Source of the DNA: an uncultured Prevotella sp.
Lineage (GTDB): Bacteria; Bacteroidota; Bacteroidia; Bacteroidales; Bacteroidaceae
NCBI GenBank assembly: GCA_947303825.1
Contig: CAMYZK010000073.1
Location: forward strand, 1-9,408
Direction: 5' to 3'
DNA: 9,408 nt
A program made the translations under genes and the position numbers. The notes beneath the pieces were generated by a model, which was given only the letters and a program-made list of their open reading frames with translations, searched no databases and was not told where the DNA came from. This document shows, piece after piece, positions 1-6,377 of this stretch (position 1 is its first letter; every line of letters starts with the position of its first letter).

Positions 1-78
1 CACGTCGCGCACCTTTCCATGGTACACACTTTTCTGCCCGTCAAAGTGAAAGTCAGTTTTTGTTAATGCATTAGCCAT
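1..78 (-). CDS. purC: SAICAR synthase, N-terminal fragment (PurC)
   Basis: The reverse strand from the ATG at 78 gives 26 codons reading MANALTKTDFHFDGQKSVYH followed by GKVRDV, and the frame is still open at the window edge. This matches the start of Bacteroidales phosphoribosylaminoimidazole-succinocarboxamide synthase, which joins aspartate to CAIR using ATP in cytosolic purine synthesis. The GKVRDV stretch is the start of the ATP-binding loop region typical of the family. Only the N-terminus is present; the rest lies left of the window. It lies downstream of the nucleotidyltransferase gene on the same strand, but a good promoter in the 121-bp gap suggests its own transcript. No Shine-Dalgarno is seen, which is normal for this phylum. 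Confidence 0.88.
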   Translation of the reverse strand, partial: MANALTKTDFHFDGQKSVYHGKVRDV

Positions 79-114
79 AATGAAAAAATTCTCTGTAAAA
101 TTGCAATTTGGTTG

Positions 115-146
115 CAAAGATACAAAGAATTATTGTAAAACGGAAA
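115..146 (-). promoter_or_regulatory. Bacteroidota-type promoter for purC
   Basis: On the minus strand a -7 box TATCTTTG (115-122) matches the Bacteroidota consensus TAnnTTTG exactly. A -33-like TTTC (143-146) lies 20 bp upstream, close to the consensus TTTG and spacing. Transcription would start near 108 and leave a leader of about 30 nt before the purC ATG. This is the best-formed promoter in the window. Confidence 0.7.
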
Positions 147-169
147 GACTTAGGCAAAAAAGTGTACGA

Positions 170-187
170 AATACTCGAAATAGTATT
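170..187 (-). terminator. Possible weak hairpin after the nucleotidyltransferase gene
   Basis: AATACT (170-175) and AGTATT (182-187) form a 6-bp stem with a 6-nt loop, 13 nt beyond the stop codon on the minus strand. A run of six T follows about 8 nt later. The stem is mostly A/T and the T-run is not adjacent, so this is at best a weak terminator. Confidence 0.22.
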
Positions 188-199
188 ATTGAACAATTT

Positions 200-1672
200 T
201 TACGTATGTGGCTTCAACCCCATCTCCTGTGCTTTCTCCATAAGCATCTGCATCAGTGGTTCGCGCTCATTCTCCACACGGTTGTCAAGCACAGCGTCTT
301 TCAGGTATTGTTTCAGCACCCCCACTTCTCTTGAGGGTTTAAGGCCAAACATCTGCATTATCTCATTACCGTCTATGCAAGGTTGGAGCAGGCGCTTGTA
401 GTCTTTCTCAACAAGGTCGGCGAGCTTCTCACGCACCATTCTGAAATTCTCCAGGAATATTTTTTTCTTTATCTCGTTCTTGCTGGTTATATCTGCCTCG
501 CATAGTGTCATAAGGTCGTCAATGTCGTCGCCGGCATCATTAAGCAGACGCCTCACAGCCGAGTCGGTAACAATGTCGTCGGCTATTGCCTGCGGCCTCA
601 TGTGCAGTTCCACCAGTTTCTCCACATAATGCATCTCCTGTCCCATTGGTAGCTTCAAACGTCTGAAGATTGGTGCCACCATTTTCATGCCGGTGAAGTT
701 GTGGTTGTGGAATGTCCATCCTGTGGCAGGGTCCCATCGCTTGGTCTTGGCCTTGCCTATATCGTGTAGCAAAGCTGCCCATCTAAGCCACAGAGAGGTG
801 TCGTTTATTGACTGCTTTTTTGCCACATTGTCAAGCACTTCCAACGTATGGTAAAAGTTATTCTTATGGCTACGTCCGTTCTTTTGCTCTACTACGTTTA
901 GCACTGAGAGTTCAGGAAGTATGATACTCAGCAACCCACAGCGTTCCATCTCCACTAGTCCACGGCTGGGCACTGCCGACATCATTATCTTGTTCAGCTC
1001 CACTTCTATGCGTTCCATGCTTACTATCTTTATTCGCTCTGCCATGTGTTCCAGAGCATCGAAGGTGGCATCTTCAATCATAAAGTTAAGCTGTGTGGCA
1101 AAGCGTATGCATCGCATCATGCGCAGCGGGTCATCGCTGAAGGTCACTTCTGGGTCTAGTGGAGTAGCAATGATGCCGTCTTCCAGGTCGGCCAGTCCAT
1201 TGAAGGGGTCTACAAGCTTTCCAAAGCTGCCTGTATTCAGGCTTATGGCCATGGCGTTGATGGTAAAGTCGCGGCGGTTCTGGTCATCCTCCAGTGTGCC
1301 GTCTTCCACAATGGGCTTGCGTGAGTCTCGGTTGTAGCTTTCCCTACGAGCTCCAACGAATTCTACTTCCAGTTCCTTCTTCTCCCCATTGAACACTGTG
1401 TTGCGTATTTTCACCTGAGCTGTTCCAAAGTTCTTGAACACGCTGAGATGAGCATCACGTCCCAGTTCTTTTTTCAGCTGTGTAGCTATTTCTATTCCGC
1501 TGCCAACAACGACCACGTCGATGTCGTCGCAGGGTCGTTCCAGGAATATGTCGCGCACGTACCCTCCCACAACGTAGCATTCTACTCCCATCTTGTCAGC
1601 CACTTGGCCTATCTGGTGAAATATGGGTTGGTTAAGTATCGATGCTAGTTCTGTATCGCTATATAGTTTCAT
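200..1672 (-). CDS. cca: CCA-adding enzyme / poly(A) polymerase family nucleotidyltransferase with HD domain
   Basis: A 490-residue cytosolic enzyme of the class II tRNA nucleotidyltransferase / poly(A) polymerase family, expected to build or repair the CCA end of tRNAs from CTP and ATP. Domains in order: the polymerase head with VGGYVRD (35-41) and the metal-binding DDID (49-52, D50 and D52 as the catalytic pair); RRDFTINA (133-140); the DDPLRMMR nucleotide-binding motif (180-187); a helical RNA-binding neck; then an HD phosphohydrolase domain with H275 and the HDIGK motif (303-307), plus H322 and H324. The length fits Bacteroidota members that carry the HD domain. Sequence alone does not separate CCA-adding from A-adding or poly(A) activity; a single full-length copy next to housekeeping genes favours CCA addition. 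The start at 1672 gives an intact N-terminus just before the head domain. AAAAGG directly abuts the ATG, too close to act as a normal ribosome-binding site. Confidence 0.9.
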   Translation of the reverse strand: MKLYSDTELASILNQPIFHQIGQVADKMGVECYVVGGYVRDIFLERPCDDIDVVVVGSGIEIATQLKKELGRDAHLSVFKNFGTAQVKIRNTVFNGEKKELEVEFVGARRESYNRDSRKPIVEDGTLEDDQNRRDFTINAMAISLNTGSFGKLVDPFNGLADLEDGIIATPLDPEVTFSDDPLRMMRCIRFATQLNFMIEDATFDALEHMAERIKIVSMERIEVELNKIMMSAVPSRGLVEMERCGLLSIILPELSVLNVVEQKNGRSHKNNFYHTLEVLDNVAKKQSINDTSLWLRWAALLHDIGKAKTKRWDPATGWTFHNHNFTGMKMVAPIFRRLKLPMGQEMHYVEKLVELHMRPQAIADDIVTDSAVRRLLNDAGDDIDDLMTLCEADITSKNEIKKKIFLENFRMVREKLADLVEKDYKRLLQPCIDGNEIMQMFGLKPSREVGVLKQYLKDAVLDNRVENEREPLMQMLMEKAQEMGLKPHT

Positions 1673-1692
1673 CCTTTTCTGTTATTTCGGTG

Positions 1693-1700
1693 CAAAATTA
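1693..1700 (-). promoter_or_regulatory. Candidate -7 box for the nucleotidyltransferase gene
   Basis: TAATTTTG on the minus strand matches TAnnTTTG and sits 20 bp before the ATG, so the leader would be only about 15 nt. No convincing TTTG is present at the expected -33 position (about 1720-1725). Just upstream is an A/T palindrome, AAAACtGTTTT (1727-1737). Confidence 0.5.
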
Positions 1701-1740
1701 CGAAAAAAACGATTAAGAGAGGGCATAAAACTGTTTTTTT

Positions 1741-1770
1741 GTCATCATTTGTAGGTATTATCATCATTTT
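1741..1770. promoter_or_regulatory. Direct repeat TCATCATTT upstream of feoAB (possible operator)
   Basis: TCATCATTT occurs at 1742-1750 and again at 1761-1769, 19 bp start to start, or about two helical turns. The second copy lies in ATTATCATCATTTT (1757-1770), which resembles the ATTATCATTATC half of a Fur box. It sits about 40-65 bp upstream of the feoAB -7 box. Control by an iron-responsive regulator would make sense for this gene, but the match is partial and the region is A/T rich. Confidence 0.3.
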
Positions 1771-1790
1771 TCCTGCTAAATAGAGCAGTG

Positions 1791-1800
1791 TTTCTAGAAA
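1791..1800. promoter_or_regulatory. Perfect 10-bp palindrome in the feoAB promoter
   Basis: TTTCTAGAAA is its own reverse complement and ends 6 bp before the feoAB -7 box, inside the -33/-7 spacer. A protein bound there could block RNA polymerase. The flanking bases do not extend the symmetry, so chance is possible. Confidence 0.3.
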
Positions 1801-1806
1801 AAGTAC

Positions 1807-1814
1807 TATTTTTG
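1807..1814 (+). promoter_or_regulatory. -7 box for feoAB
   Basis: TATTTTTG fits TAnnTTTG, 32 bp before the ATG at 1847. The -33 region (about 1782-1787, agagca) is not consensus, which would suit a promoter needing activation or being tightly regulated. Confidence 0.5.
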
Positions 1815-1846
1815 CATTGTTCGAAATATACAATTCGTAATTCATA

Positions 1847-4171
1847 ATGAAATTATCCGAACTAAAGACAGGTGACAAGGGTGTTATAGTAAAAGTGACC
1901 GGTCATGGTGGCTTTCGCAAGCGCATCATGGAGATGGGCTTTGTGAAGGGCAAGACGGTAGAGGTGCTGCTTAACGCCCCATTGCAAGACCCTGTCAAAT
2001 ACAAGCTGATGGGCTATGAGGTGTCGCTCAGGCACCATGAAGCCGAAAGCATAGAGGTTGTCTCTGCCGATACCCCCATTGAGTCTACATTCTTTCTCTT
2101 TCCCGAGGACCTGAATGTCCACGAGGGCGACTACATACACCATAAAGCCATGAAAGAGCGGCGCACCATCAGTGTTGCGCTGGTGGGCAATCCTAACTGC
2201 GGCAAGACATCGCTATTCAACTTCGCCTCTGGTGCCCATGGACATGTGGGCAACTATTCTGGTGTCACTGTGGACGCTACCGAGGCACATGCCTCATTTT
2301 TCGGCTATGAATTTGAACTGACCGACCTTCCTGGCACCTACTCACTGTCGTGCTACTCGCCCGAAGAGCTTTATGTCAGAGAGCACCTCACCGAAAAGAT
2401 GCCCGATGTGGTGGTCAACGTCGTCGATGCTTCCAACCTGGAGCGTAACCTCTACCTCACCACACAGCTGGTAGACATGAACCTGCGCATGGTTTGTGCC
2501 TTTAATATGTTCGACGAGTTTGAACGCCGTGGCGATCAGGTCAACCTCAATACGCTGAGCACGCTTCTCGGTACGCCCATCGTCCCCACCTCTTTCAAGA
2601 ACGGAACAGGCATCAAAGAGCTCTTCAAGGCGGTGATACAGGTCTATGAGGGTGCGAGCAGGCATTCGCGGCACTTGCATATCAACTATGGCCATGAGAT
2701 AGAAAACGGCATCAGACACATACAAAAATACCTGAAGCCCGACGAGCATATCCGACAGCACTATAGCACGCGCTACCTGGCCATCAAGCTGCTCGAGCAC
2801 GACAGTAACGTGCTTGACTACCTGGGCAAGCACATGGCAGGAGAGAACCGTATGAAGGATTTCCAGCATCTTACTGCCGAGCGCGACACAGCGTCGGCAC
2901 GTGTGAAGGAAGAGACGGGCGACGATTCGGAGACAGCCATTATGGATGCCAAATACGGCTTTATCAATGGAGCGCTGACCGAGGCAGGCTACCGCACAGG
3001 CAATAAGGAGGACACCTATCGCACTACACATCTCATTGACAGAGTGCTGTCAGGCCGCTGGCTAGGCTTCCCCATCTTTTTCCTCATCTTGTTCCTGATG
3101 TTCCACACTACCTTCGTCCTCGGACAGTATCCCATGGACTGGATAGAGGCTGTAGTAGGCTGGCTAGGCCAATGGCTGGAAACCACCATGCCCGACGGCC
3201 CGTTGCGCTCCATGCTCGTCGATGGAGTTGTCGGTGGGGTGGGGGCCGTCATCGTCTTCCTGCCACAGATACTTATCCTATACCTGTTCATCTCTTTCAT
3301 GGAAGATTCAGGCTATATGGCCCGGGCTGCTTTCATTATGGACAGCCTGATGCACAAGATGGGACTTCACGGCAAGTCGTTCATACCGCTGATAATGGGC
3401 TTCGGGTGCAACGTGCCGGCAGTGATGGCCACCCGCACCATTGAAAGCACACGCTCCAGGCTCATCACCATGCTCGTGTTGCCCTTCATGTCGTGCTCTG
3501 CGCGTCTGCCTATTTTCATAATGGTGACTGGAGCACTCTTTGCACCTGTCTGGCGTCCCTGGGTCATGGTGTCGCTCTATGCTGTAGGCATCATCATGGC
3601 AGTAGTGGTAAGCAAGGTTATGTCGCTCTATGTTATTAAGGGCGATGACACTCCGTTTGTCATGGAGTTGCCGCCCTATCGTTGGCCAACAGCCAAGTCA
3701 TGCATACGTCACACCTGGGAGAAGGGCAAGGAGTACCTCAAGAAGATGGGTGGCATCATTCTTGTCGCCTCTGTCATAGTATGGGCACTGGGCTACTTCG
3801 GTACAATGGGTGTTGCACCGTCAATGGACGAGAGCTTCATAGGCAATATGGGGCGGGGCGTAGAGCCGCTGTTCGCCCTCCAAGGCTTCGACTGGCAGTT
3901 GGATGTCAGTCTTATTGCCGGAGTCGGCGCCAAGGAGATCGTTGCCTCTACCATGGGCGTGCTGGGCGGTGTGGAGCATCTCACTCCCCTCACAGCCTAC
4001 AGCTTCCTCCTGTTCGTAGTGCTCTACTTCCCCTGTGTGGCTACTGTTGCCGCCATCCGCCACGAGACAGGCTCATGGCGATGGGCTGCTATAGCCGCTG
4101 CGTATACTACCGCTATTGCATGGATTGTGTCTGCCGTGACCTTCCAGCTAGGGCATCTTATGGGCTTATAA
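1847..4171 (+). CDS. feoB: Ferrous iron transporter, FeoA-FeoB fusion
   Basis: A 774-residue inner-membrane protein expected to import Fe2+ with GTP-linked gating. Residues 1-72 are a FeoA (SH3-like) domain, normally a separate small protein. A linker leads to the FeoB G domain: G1 GNPNCGKT (114-121), G3 DLPG (160-163), G4 NMFD (220-223) and a G5-like SFKNGTG (249-255). The helical domain covers about 256-350. The membrane part starts near residue 403, with Gate 1 GFGCNVPA (518-525), MSCSARLP (548-555), GAKEIVAS (694-701) and LYFPCVATVA (726-735). The three pore-associated cysteines of the family are present at C521, C550 and C730. Nothing is missing or truncated, and FeoA fusion is common in Bacteroidota. 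Some relatives carry Mn2+ instead, and the sequence does not decide this. The start at 1847 includes the complete FeoA fold. No separate feoA or feoC is adjacent. Confidence 0.95.
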   Translation: MKLSELKTGDKGVIVKVTGHGGFRKRIMEMGFVKGKTVEVLLNAPLQDPVKYKLMGYEVSLRHHEAESIEVVSADTPIESTFFLFPEDLNVHEGDYIHHKAMKERRTISVALVGNPNCGKTSLFNFASGAHGHVGNYSGVTVDATEAHASFFGYEFELTDLPGTYSLSCYSPEELYVREHLTEKMPDVVVNVVDASNLERNLYLTTQLVDMNLRMVCAFNMFDEFERRGDQVNLNTLSTLLGTPIVPTSFKNGTGIKELFKAVIQVYEGASRHSRHLHINYGHEIENGIRHIQKYLKPDEHIRQHYSTRYLAIKLLEHDSNVLDYLGKHMAGENRMKDFQHLTAERDTASARVKEETGDDSETAIMDAKYGFINGALTEAGYRTGNKEDTYRTTHLIDRVLSGRWLGFPIFFLILFLMFHTTFVLGQYPMDWIEAVVGWLGQWLETTMPDGPLRSMLVDGVVGGVGAVIVFLPQILILYLFISFMEDSGYMARAAFIMDSLMHKMGLHGKSFIPLIMGFGCNVPAVMATRTIESTRSRLITMLVLPFMSCSARLPIFIMVTGALFAPVWRPWVMVSLYAVGIIMAVVVSKVMSLYVIKGDDTPFVMELPPYRWPTAKSCIRHTWEKGKEYLKKMGGIILVASVIVWALGYFGTMGVAPSMDESFIGNMGRGVEPLFALQGFDWQLDVSLIAGVGAKEIVASTMGVLGGVEHLTPLTAYSFLLFVVLYFPCVATVAAIRHETGSWRWAAIAAAYTTAIAWIVSAVTFQLGHLMGL

Positions 4172-4221
4172 AATCTGTGAAATAGCCTGGCATCGCGCAG
4201 CCAATCTGTGAAATCTGTGGA
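4172..4221. repeat. AATCTGTGA short repeats after feoAB
   Basis: AATCTGTGAAAT occurs at 4172-4183, starting right after the feoAB stop codon, and again at 4203-4214. The second copy runs straight into AATCTGTGG (4212-4220), giving a 9-bp tandem period. The 19 bp between the copies hold a small inverted repeat, TGGC-8 nt-GCCA. Similar AATCTGTG strings are common between genes in Bacteroidota. There is no T-run, so this is not a classical terminator. Confidence 0.6.
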
Positions 4222-4245
4222 AGATATTAACTTGAAATCTTATAA

Positions 4246-4280
4246 TTGCTCATTTAATTACAGAATTTTTCTTACCTTTG
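4246..4280 (+). promoter_or_regulatory. Promoter for the glycosyltransferase pair
   Basis: TACCTTTG (4273-4280) matches TAnnTTTG. A TTGC (4246-4249) is the nearest -33-like element, but its 23-bp spacer is longer than the usual 19-21. Transcription would start near 4287, about 34 nt before the first glycosyltransferase ATG. Confidence 0.5.
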
Positions 4281-4312
4281 CAACCGATTTGTAAATAGGT
4301 GCAGACTAAGAC

Positions 4313-4324
4313 ATGTATCAATGA
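4313..4324 (+). other. Three-codon upstream reading frame overlapping the GT4 start
   Basis: ATG TAT CAA TGA (4313-4324) lies in the short leader and its stop overlaps the GT4 start as ATGA. It could couple translation to the downstream start, as at the next gene junction, or be chance. Confidence 0.2.
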
Positions 4325-5592
4325 AGGTTCTAATAGTTAATACCAGCGACACTATAGGGGGGGCTGCCGTAGCAGCCAGCCGACTGTGCGACGCGCTGTG
4401 CTCTGCAGGAGTGAAGGCCACCATGCTGGTTCTTGCCAAGCAGGGCCGCGATGCCCGAGTAGCCTCGTGCAGCTCTGTTCATGCCAAGCTGAACTTCTTG
4501 TGGGAGCGGTTTACCATTTGGGTTGTCAACGGTCTGAGCAAGAAGAATCTCTTCAAGGTGTCGGTAGCCAATGCCGGGATTGACATTACAAAGACGAGGG
4601 AGTTTAAGGAGGCCGACATCATAAACCTTCACTGGATAAATCAGGGATTGCTGTCGCTGAAGGGTATAGCCCGCATACTGGGCAGTGGCAAGCCAGTGGT
4701 GTGGACTATGCACGACGTGTGGCCTGCCACGGCCATCTGCCACCACCCCTACAAGTGCGACAGCTTCTACAGTGAGTGCTGCAGGTGTCCGTTCCTCAGG
4801 TTTCCTGGCAGCCACGACCTGTCCAGCAAGGTCTTTGGCCGAAAGAAGCTGATGCTTCAAGAAGCAGGCAGCCTGACCTTTGTGGCCGTAAGCAGCTGGC
4901 TGGCCGGCAAGACCATGAACAGCGCACTGACAAGCCGCTTTCCGGTCAAGGTTATACCCAACGCACTGCCACTGGAGGACTTCAAGCTGACCGACCGTAC
5001 CGATGCCCGCACCGCCCTCGATGTTGTCGAACCGTTTGTCATAGCCTTCGGGGCTGCTCGAATAGACGACTCAATAAAGGGATTTGACATGCTGACCGAG
5101 GCACTGCGGCTGCTCATTGACAGCGGGAAGTATGCCAAAGACGACATCCGACTGTTGCTGTTCGGCAACTTACGCCTACCAGCAATACTTGAAGGAATAC
5201 CTGTAAAATACTCATTCTTAGGATATACCGACGACAGCTATCGTCTTTCGCAAATCTACTCGGCATCAAACATCACCGTGTCGTCATCTCTTTACGAGAC
5301 TTTCGGCCAGACCCTCATTGAGGCGATGGCATGTGGTAGCGTACCCGTATCTTTCGGTGGTTCCGGCCAGGCCGACATCATCTGCCATAAGAAGAATGGC
5401 TATCTCGCCGATCACCTGTCACCGCAGAGTCTGGCCGAAGGCATGGCATGGGGGCTGAAGCTATCGGGCGAAGGTGGCAGTGAGTTGCGTCGGGAGTTGC
5501 GTCGCAGTGTGATACGCCGCTTTGCTGAAGGCGTTGTGGCACGCCAGTATTCAGACCTCTTCAGCAGCATCTTGGGAGACAAGGAGAAATGA
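4321..5592 (+). CDS. Glycosyltransferase, GT4-type (GT-B fold)
   Basis: A 423-residue retaining-type glycosyltransferase, probably cytosolic or membrane-associated, moving a sugar from a nucleotide donor to a lipid-linked or surface polysaccharide. The N-terminal half opens with MKVLIVNTSDTIGGAAVAAS, a typical GT-B acceptor-domain start with a Gly-rich turn. TMHDVWP (129-135) is followed by a cysteine cluster: C140, C146, C153, C154 and C156. The C-terminal donor domain shows IPNALPL (212-218) and the E-x7-E motif, E326 and E334 in ETFGQTLIE, followed by AMACGSVPV. No signal peptide or transmembrane segment is evident. It resembles WcaC/WcaL-like enzymes of exopolysaccharide and O-antigen clusters, but donor sugar and acceptor cannot be read from sequence. 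It overlaps the next gene by 4 bp (ATGA), so the two are probably co-translated. Confidence 0.88.
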   Translation: MKVLIVNTSDTIGGAAVAASRLCDALCSAGVKATMLVLAKQGRDARVASCSSVHAKLNFLWERFTIWVVNGLSKKNLFKVSVANAGIDITKTREFKEADIINLHWINQGLLSLKGIARILGSGKPVVWTMHDVWPATAICHHPYKCDSFYSECCRCPFLRFPGSHDLSSKVFGRKKLMLQEAGSLTFVAVSSWLAGKTMNSALTSRFPVKVIPNALPLEDFKLTDRTDARTALDVVEPFVIAFGAARIDDSIKGFDMLTEALRLLIDSGKYAKDDIRLLLFGNLRLPAILEGIPVKYSFLGYTDDSYRLSQIYSASNITVSSSLYETFGQTLIEAMACGSVPVSFGGSGQADIICHKKNGYLADHLSPQSLAEGMAWGLKLSGEGGSELRRELRRSVIRRFAEGVVARQYSDLFSSILGDKEK

Positions 5593-6377
5593 TAAAGTTC
5601 AGTATTATTACCGTTACCTACAACGCCGCCAGCGTGGTGCAGCGCACTTTGGACAGTGTGCTTGCTCAGAGCCATGAAGACGTTGAACACCTGATAATAG
5701 ACGGAGCCTCTACCGACGATACGCTAGCGTTGGTTCATAGCTACAAGGAGATGAGCGACAACTCTGACAGTGGCCATAAGGTGATTGTCCGTTCTGAGCC
5801 CGACCACGGCATATACCATGCCATGAACAAGGGTCTTACACAGGCATCGGGCGACTATGTGCTGTTCCTGAATGCCGGCGACAGCTTCCCTGCTGCCGAT
5901 ACGCTTCAACAGGTGGCCCACCGCTGCCACCTCAACGAGCTACCCAGCGGCGACTGGCCTGCCGTGCTCTATGGCCACACAGACATTGTGGATGCCAGCG
6001 GAGCGTTTCTCAGGCACAGGCGACTACAGCCACCGCAGAAGCTCAACTGGCGCTCCTTCCGTCAAGGCATGCTAGTGTGCCATCAGGCCTTCTACGCACG
6101 TACCGACATTGCCAAGAACACCCAGTACGACACTCGCTATCGCTACTCTGCCGACGTAGATTGGTGCATACGCATTATGCGCGAGGCCGACAGGCTCAAC
6201 CTGCCTTTGGCCAACGTAGACTCTGTGGTGGCGCTGTATGCCGAGGAGGGTGCAACAACTCGCCACCACCGTGAGTCGCTACGTGAGCGATACAGGGTGA
6301 TGGCGAGTCATTACGGCCAGGTAAACACATTCCTCATGCACTGCTGGTTTGCAGTGAGAAGCCTTATCTCACGATAA
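5589..6377 (+). CDS. Glycosyltransferase, GT2-type (GT-A fold, WcaE-like)
   Basis: A 262-residue inverting-type glycosyltransferase. It starts with FSIITVTYN (4-12), then the donor-binding IIDGASTDDT (36-45), SEPDHGIYHAMNKG (69-82), and LNAGD (94-98) in the position of the usual DxD metal site. ADVDW (188-192) is the likely catalytic-base region. The pattern is that of WcaE-like enzymes in colanic-acid-type clusters; donor and acceptor are not known here. It starts inside the stop codon of the GT4 gene (ATGA, 5589-5592). AAGGAG (5581-5586) lies only 2 nt before the ATG, too close for a standard ribosome-binding site, and encodes the end of the GT4 protein, so translational coupling is the likelier route. 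The gene ends tail to tail with the alpha-amylase, overlapping it by 14 bp, so no room remains for an intergenic terminator. Confidence 0.9.
   Translation: MIKFSIITVTYNAASVVQRTLDSVLAQSHEDVEHLIIDGASTDDTLALVHSYKEMSDNSDSGHKVIVRSEPDHGIYHAMNKGLTQASGDYVLFLNAGDSFPAADTLQQVAHRCHLNELPSGDWPAVLYGHTDIVDASGAFLRHRRLQPPQKLNWRSFRQGMLVCHQAFYARTDIAKNTQYDTRYRYSADVDWCIRIMREADRLNLPLANVDSVVALYAEEGATTRHHRESLRERYRVMASHYGQVNTFLMHCWFAVRSLISR

Noticed and set aside
80..401. Short plus-strand frames starting in the purC upstream gap
   Set aside because: They begin in the purC promoter region and run antisense into the nucleotidyltransferase 3' end; no family resemblance.
2342..3031. 229-codon open frame on the minus strand inside feoAB
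   Set aside because: Fully antisense to an intact FeoB with all G motifs; no recognisable domain, and its composition mirrors the opposite strand.
3682..4185. 167-codon plus-strand frame overlapping the end of feoAB
   Set aside because: Out-of-frame shadow of the FeoB gate region; Cys/Arg-rich composition typical of a wrong frame.
4184..4202. TGGC/GCCA inverted repeat as the feoAB terminator
   Set aside because: A 4-bp stem with an 8-nt loop and no following T-run is too weak.
4330..4860. 176-codon minus-strand frame inside the GT4 gene
   Set aside because: Antisense to conserved GT4 sequence, with no domain and no promoter of its own.
5581..5591. AAGGAG as a Shine-Dalgarno for the GT2 gene
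   Set aside because: Only 2 nt separate it from the ATG and the bases encode the GT4 C-terminus; Bacteroidota rarely use this signal.
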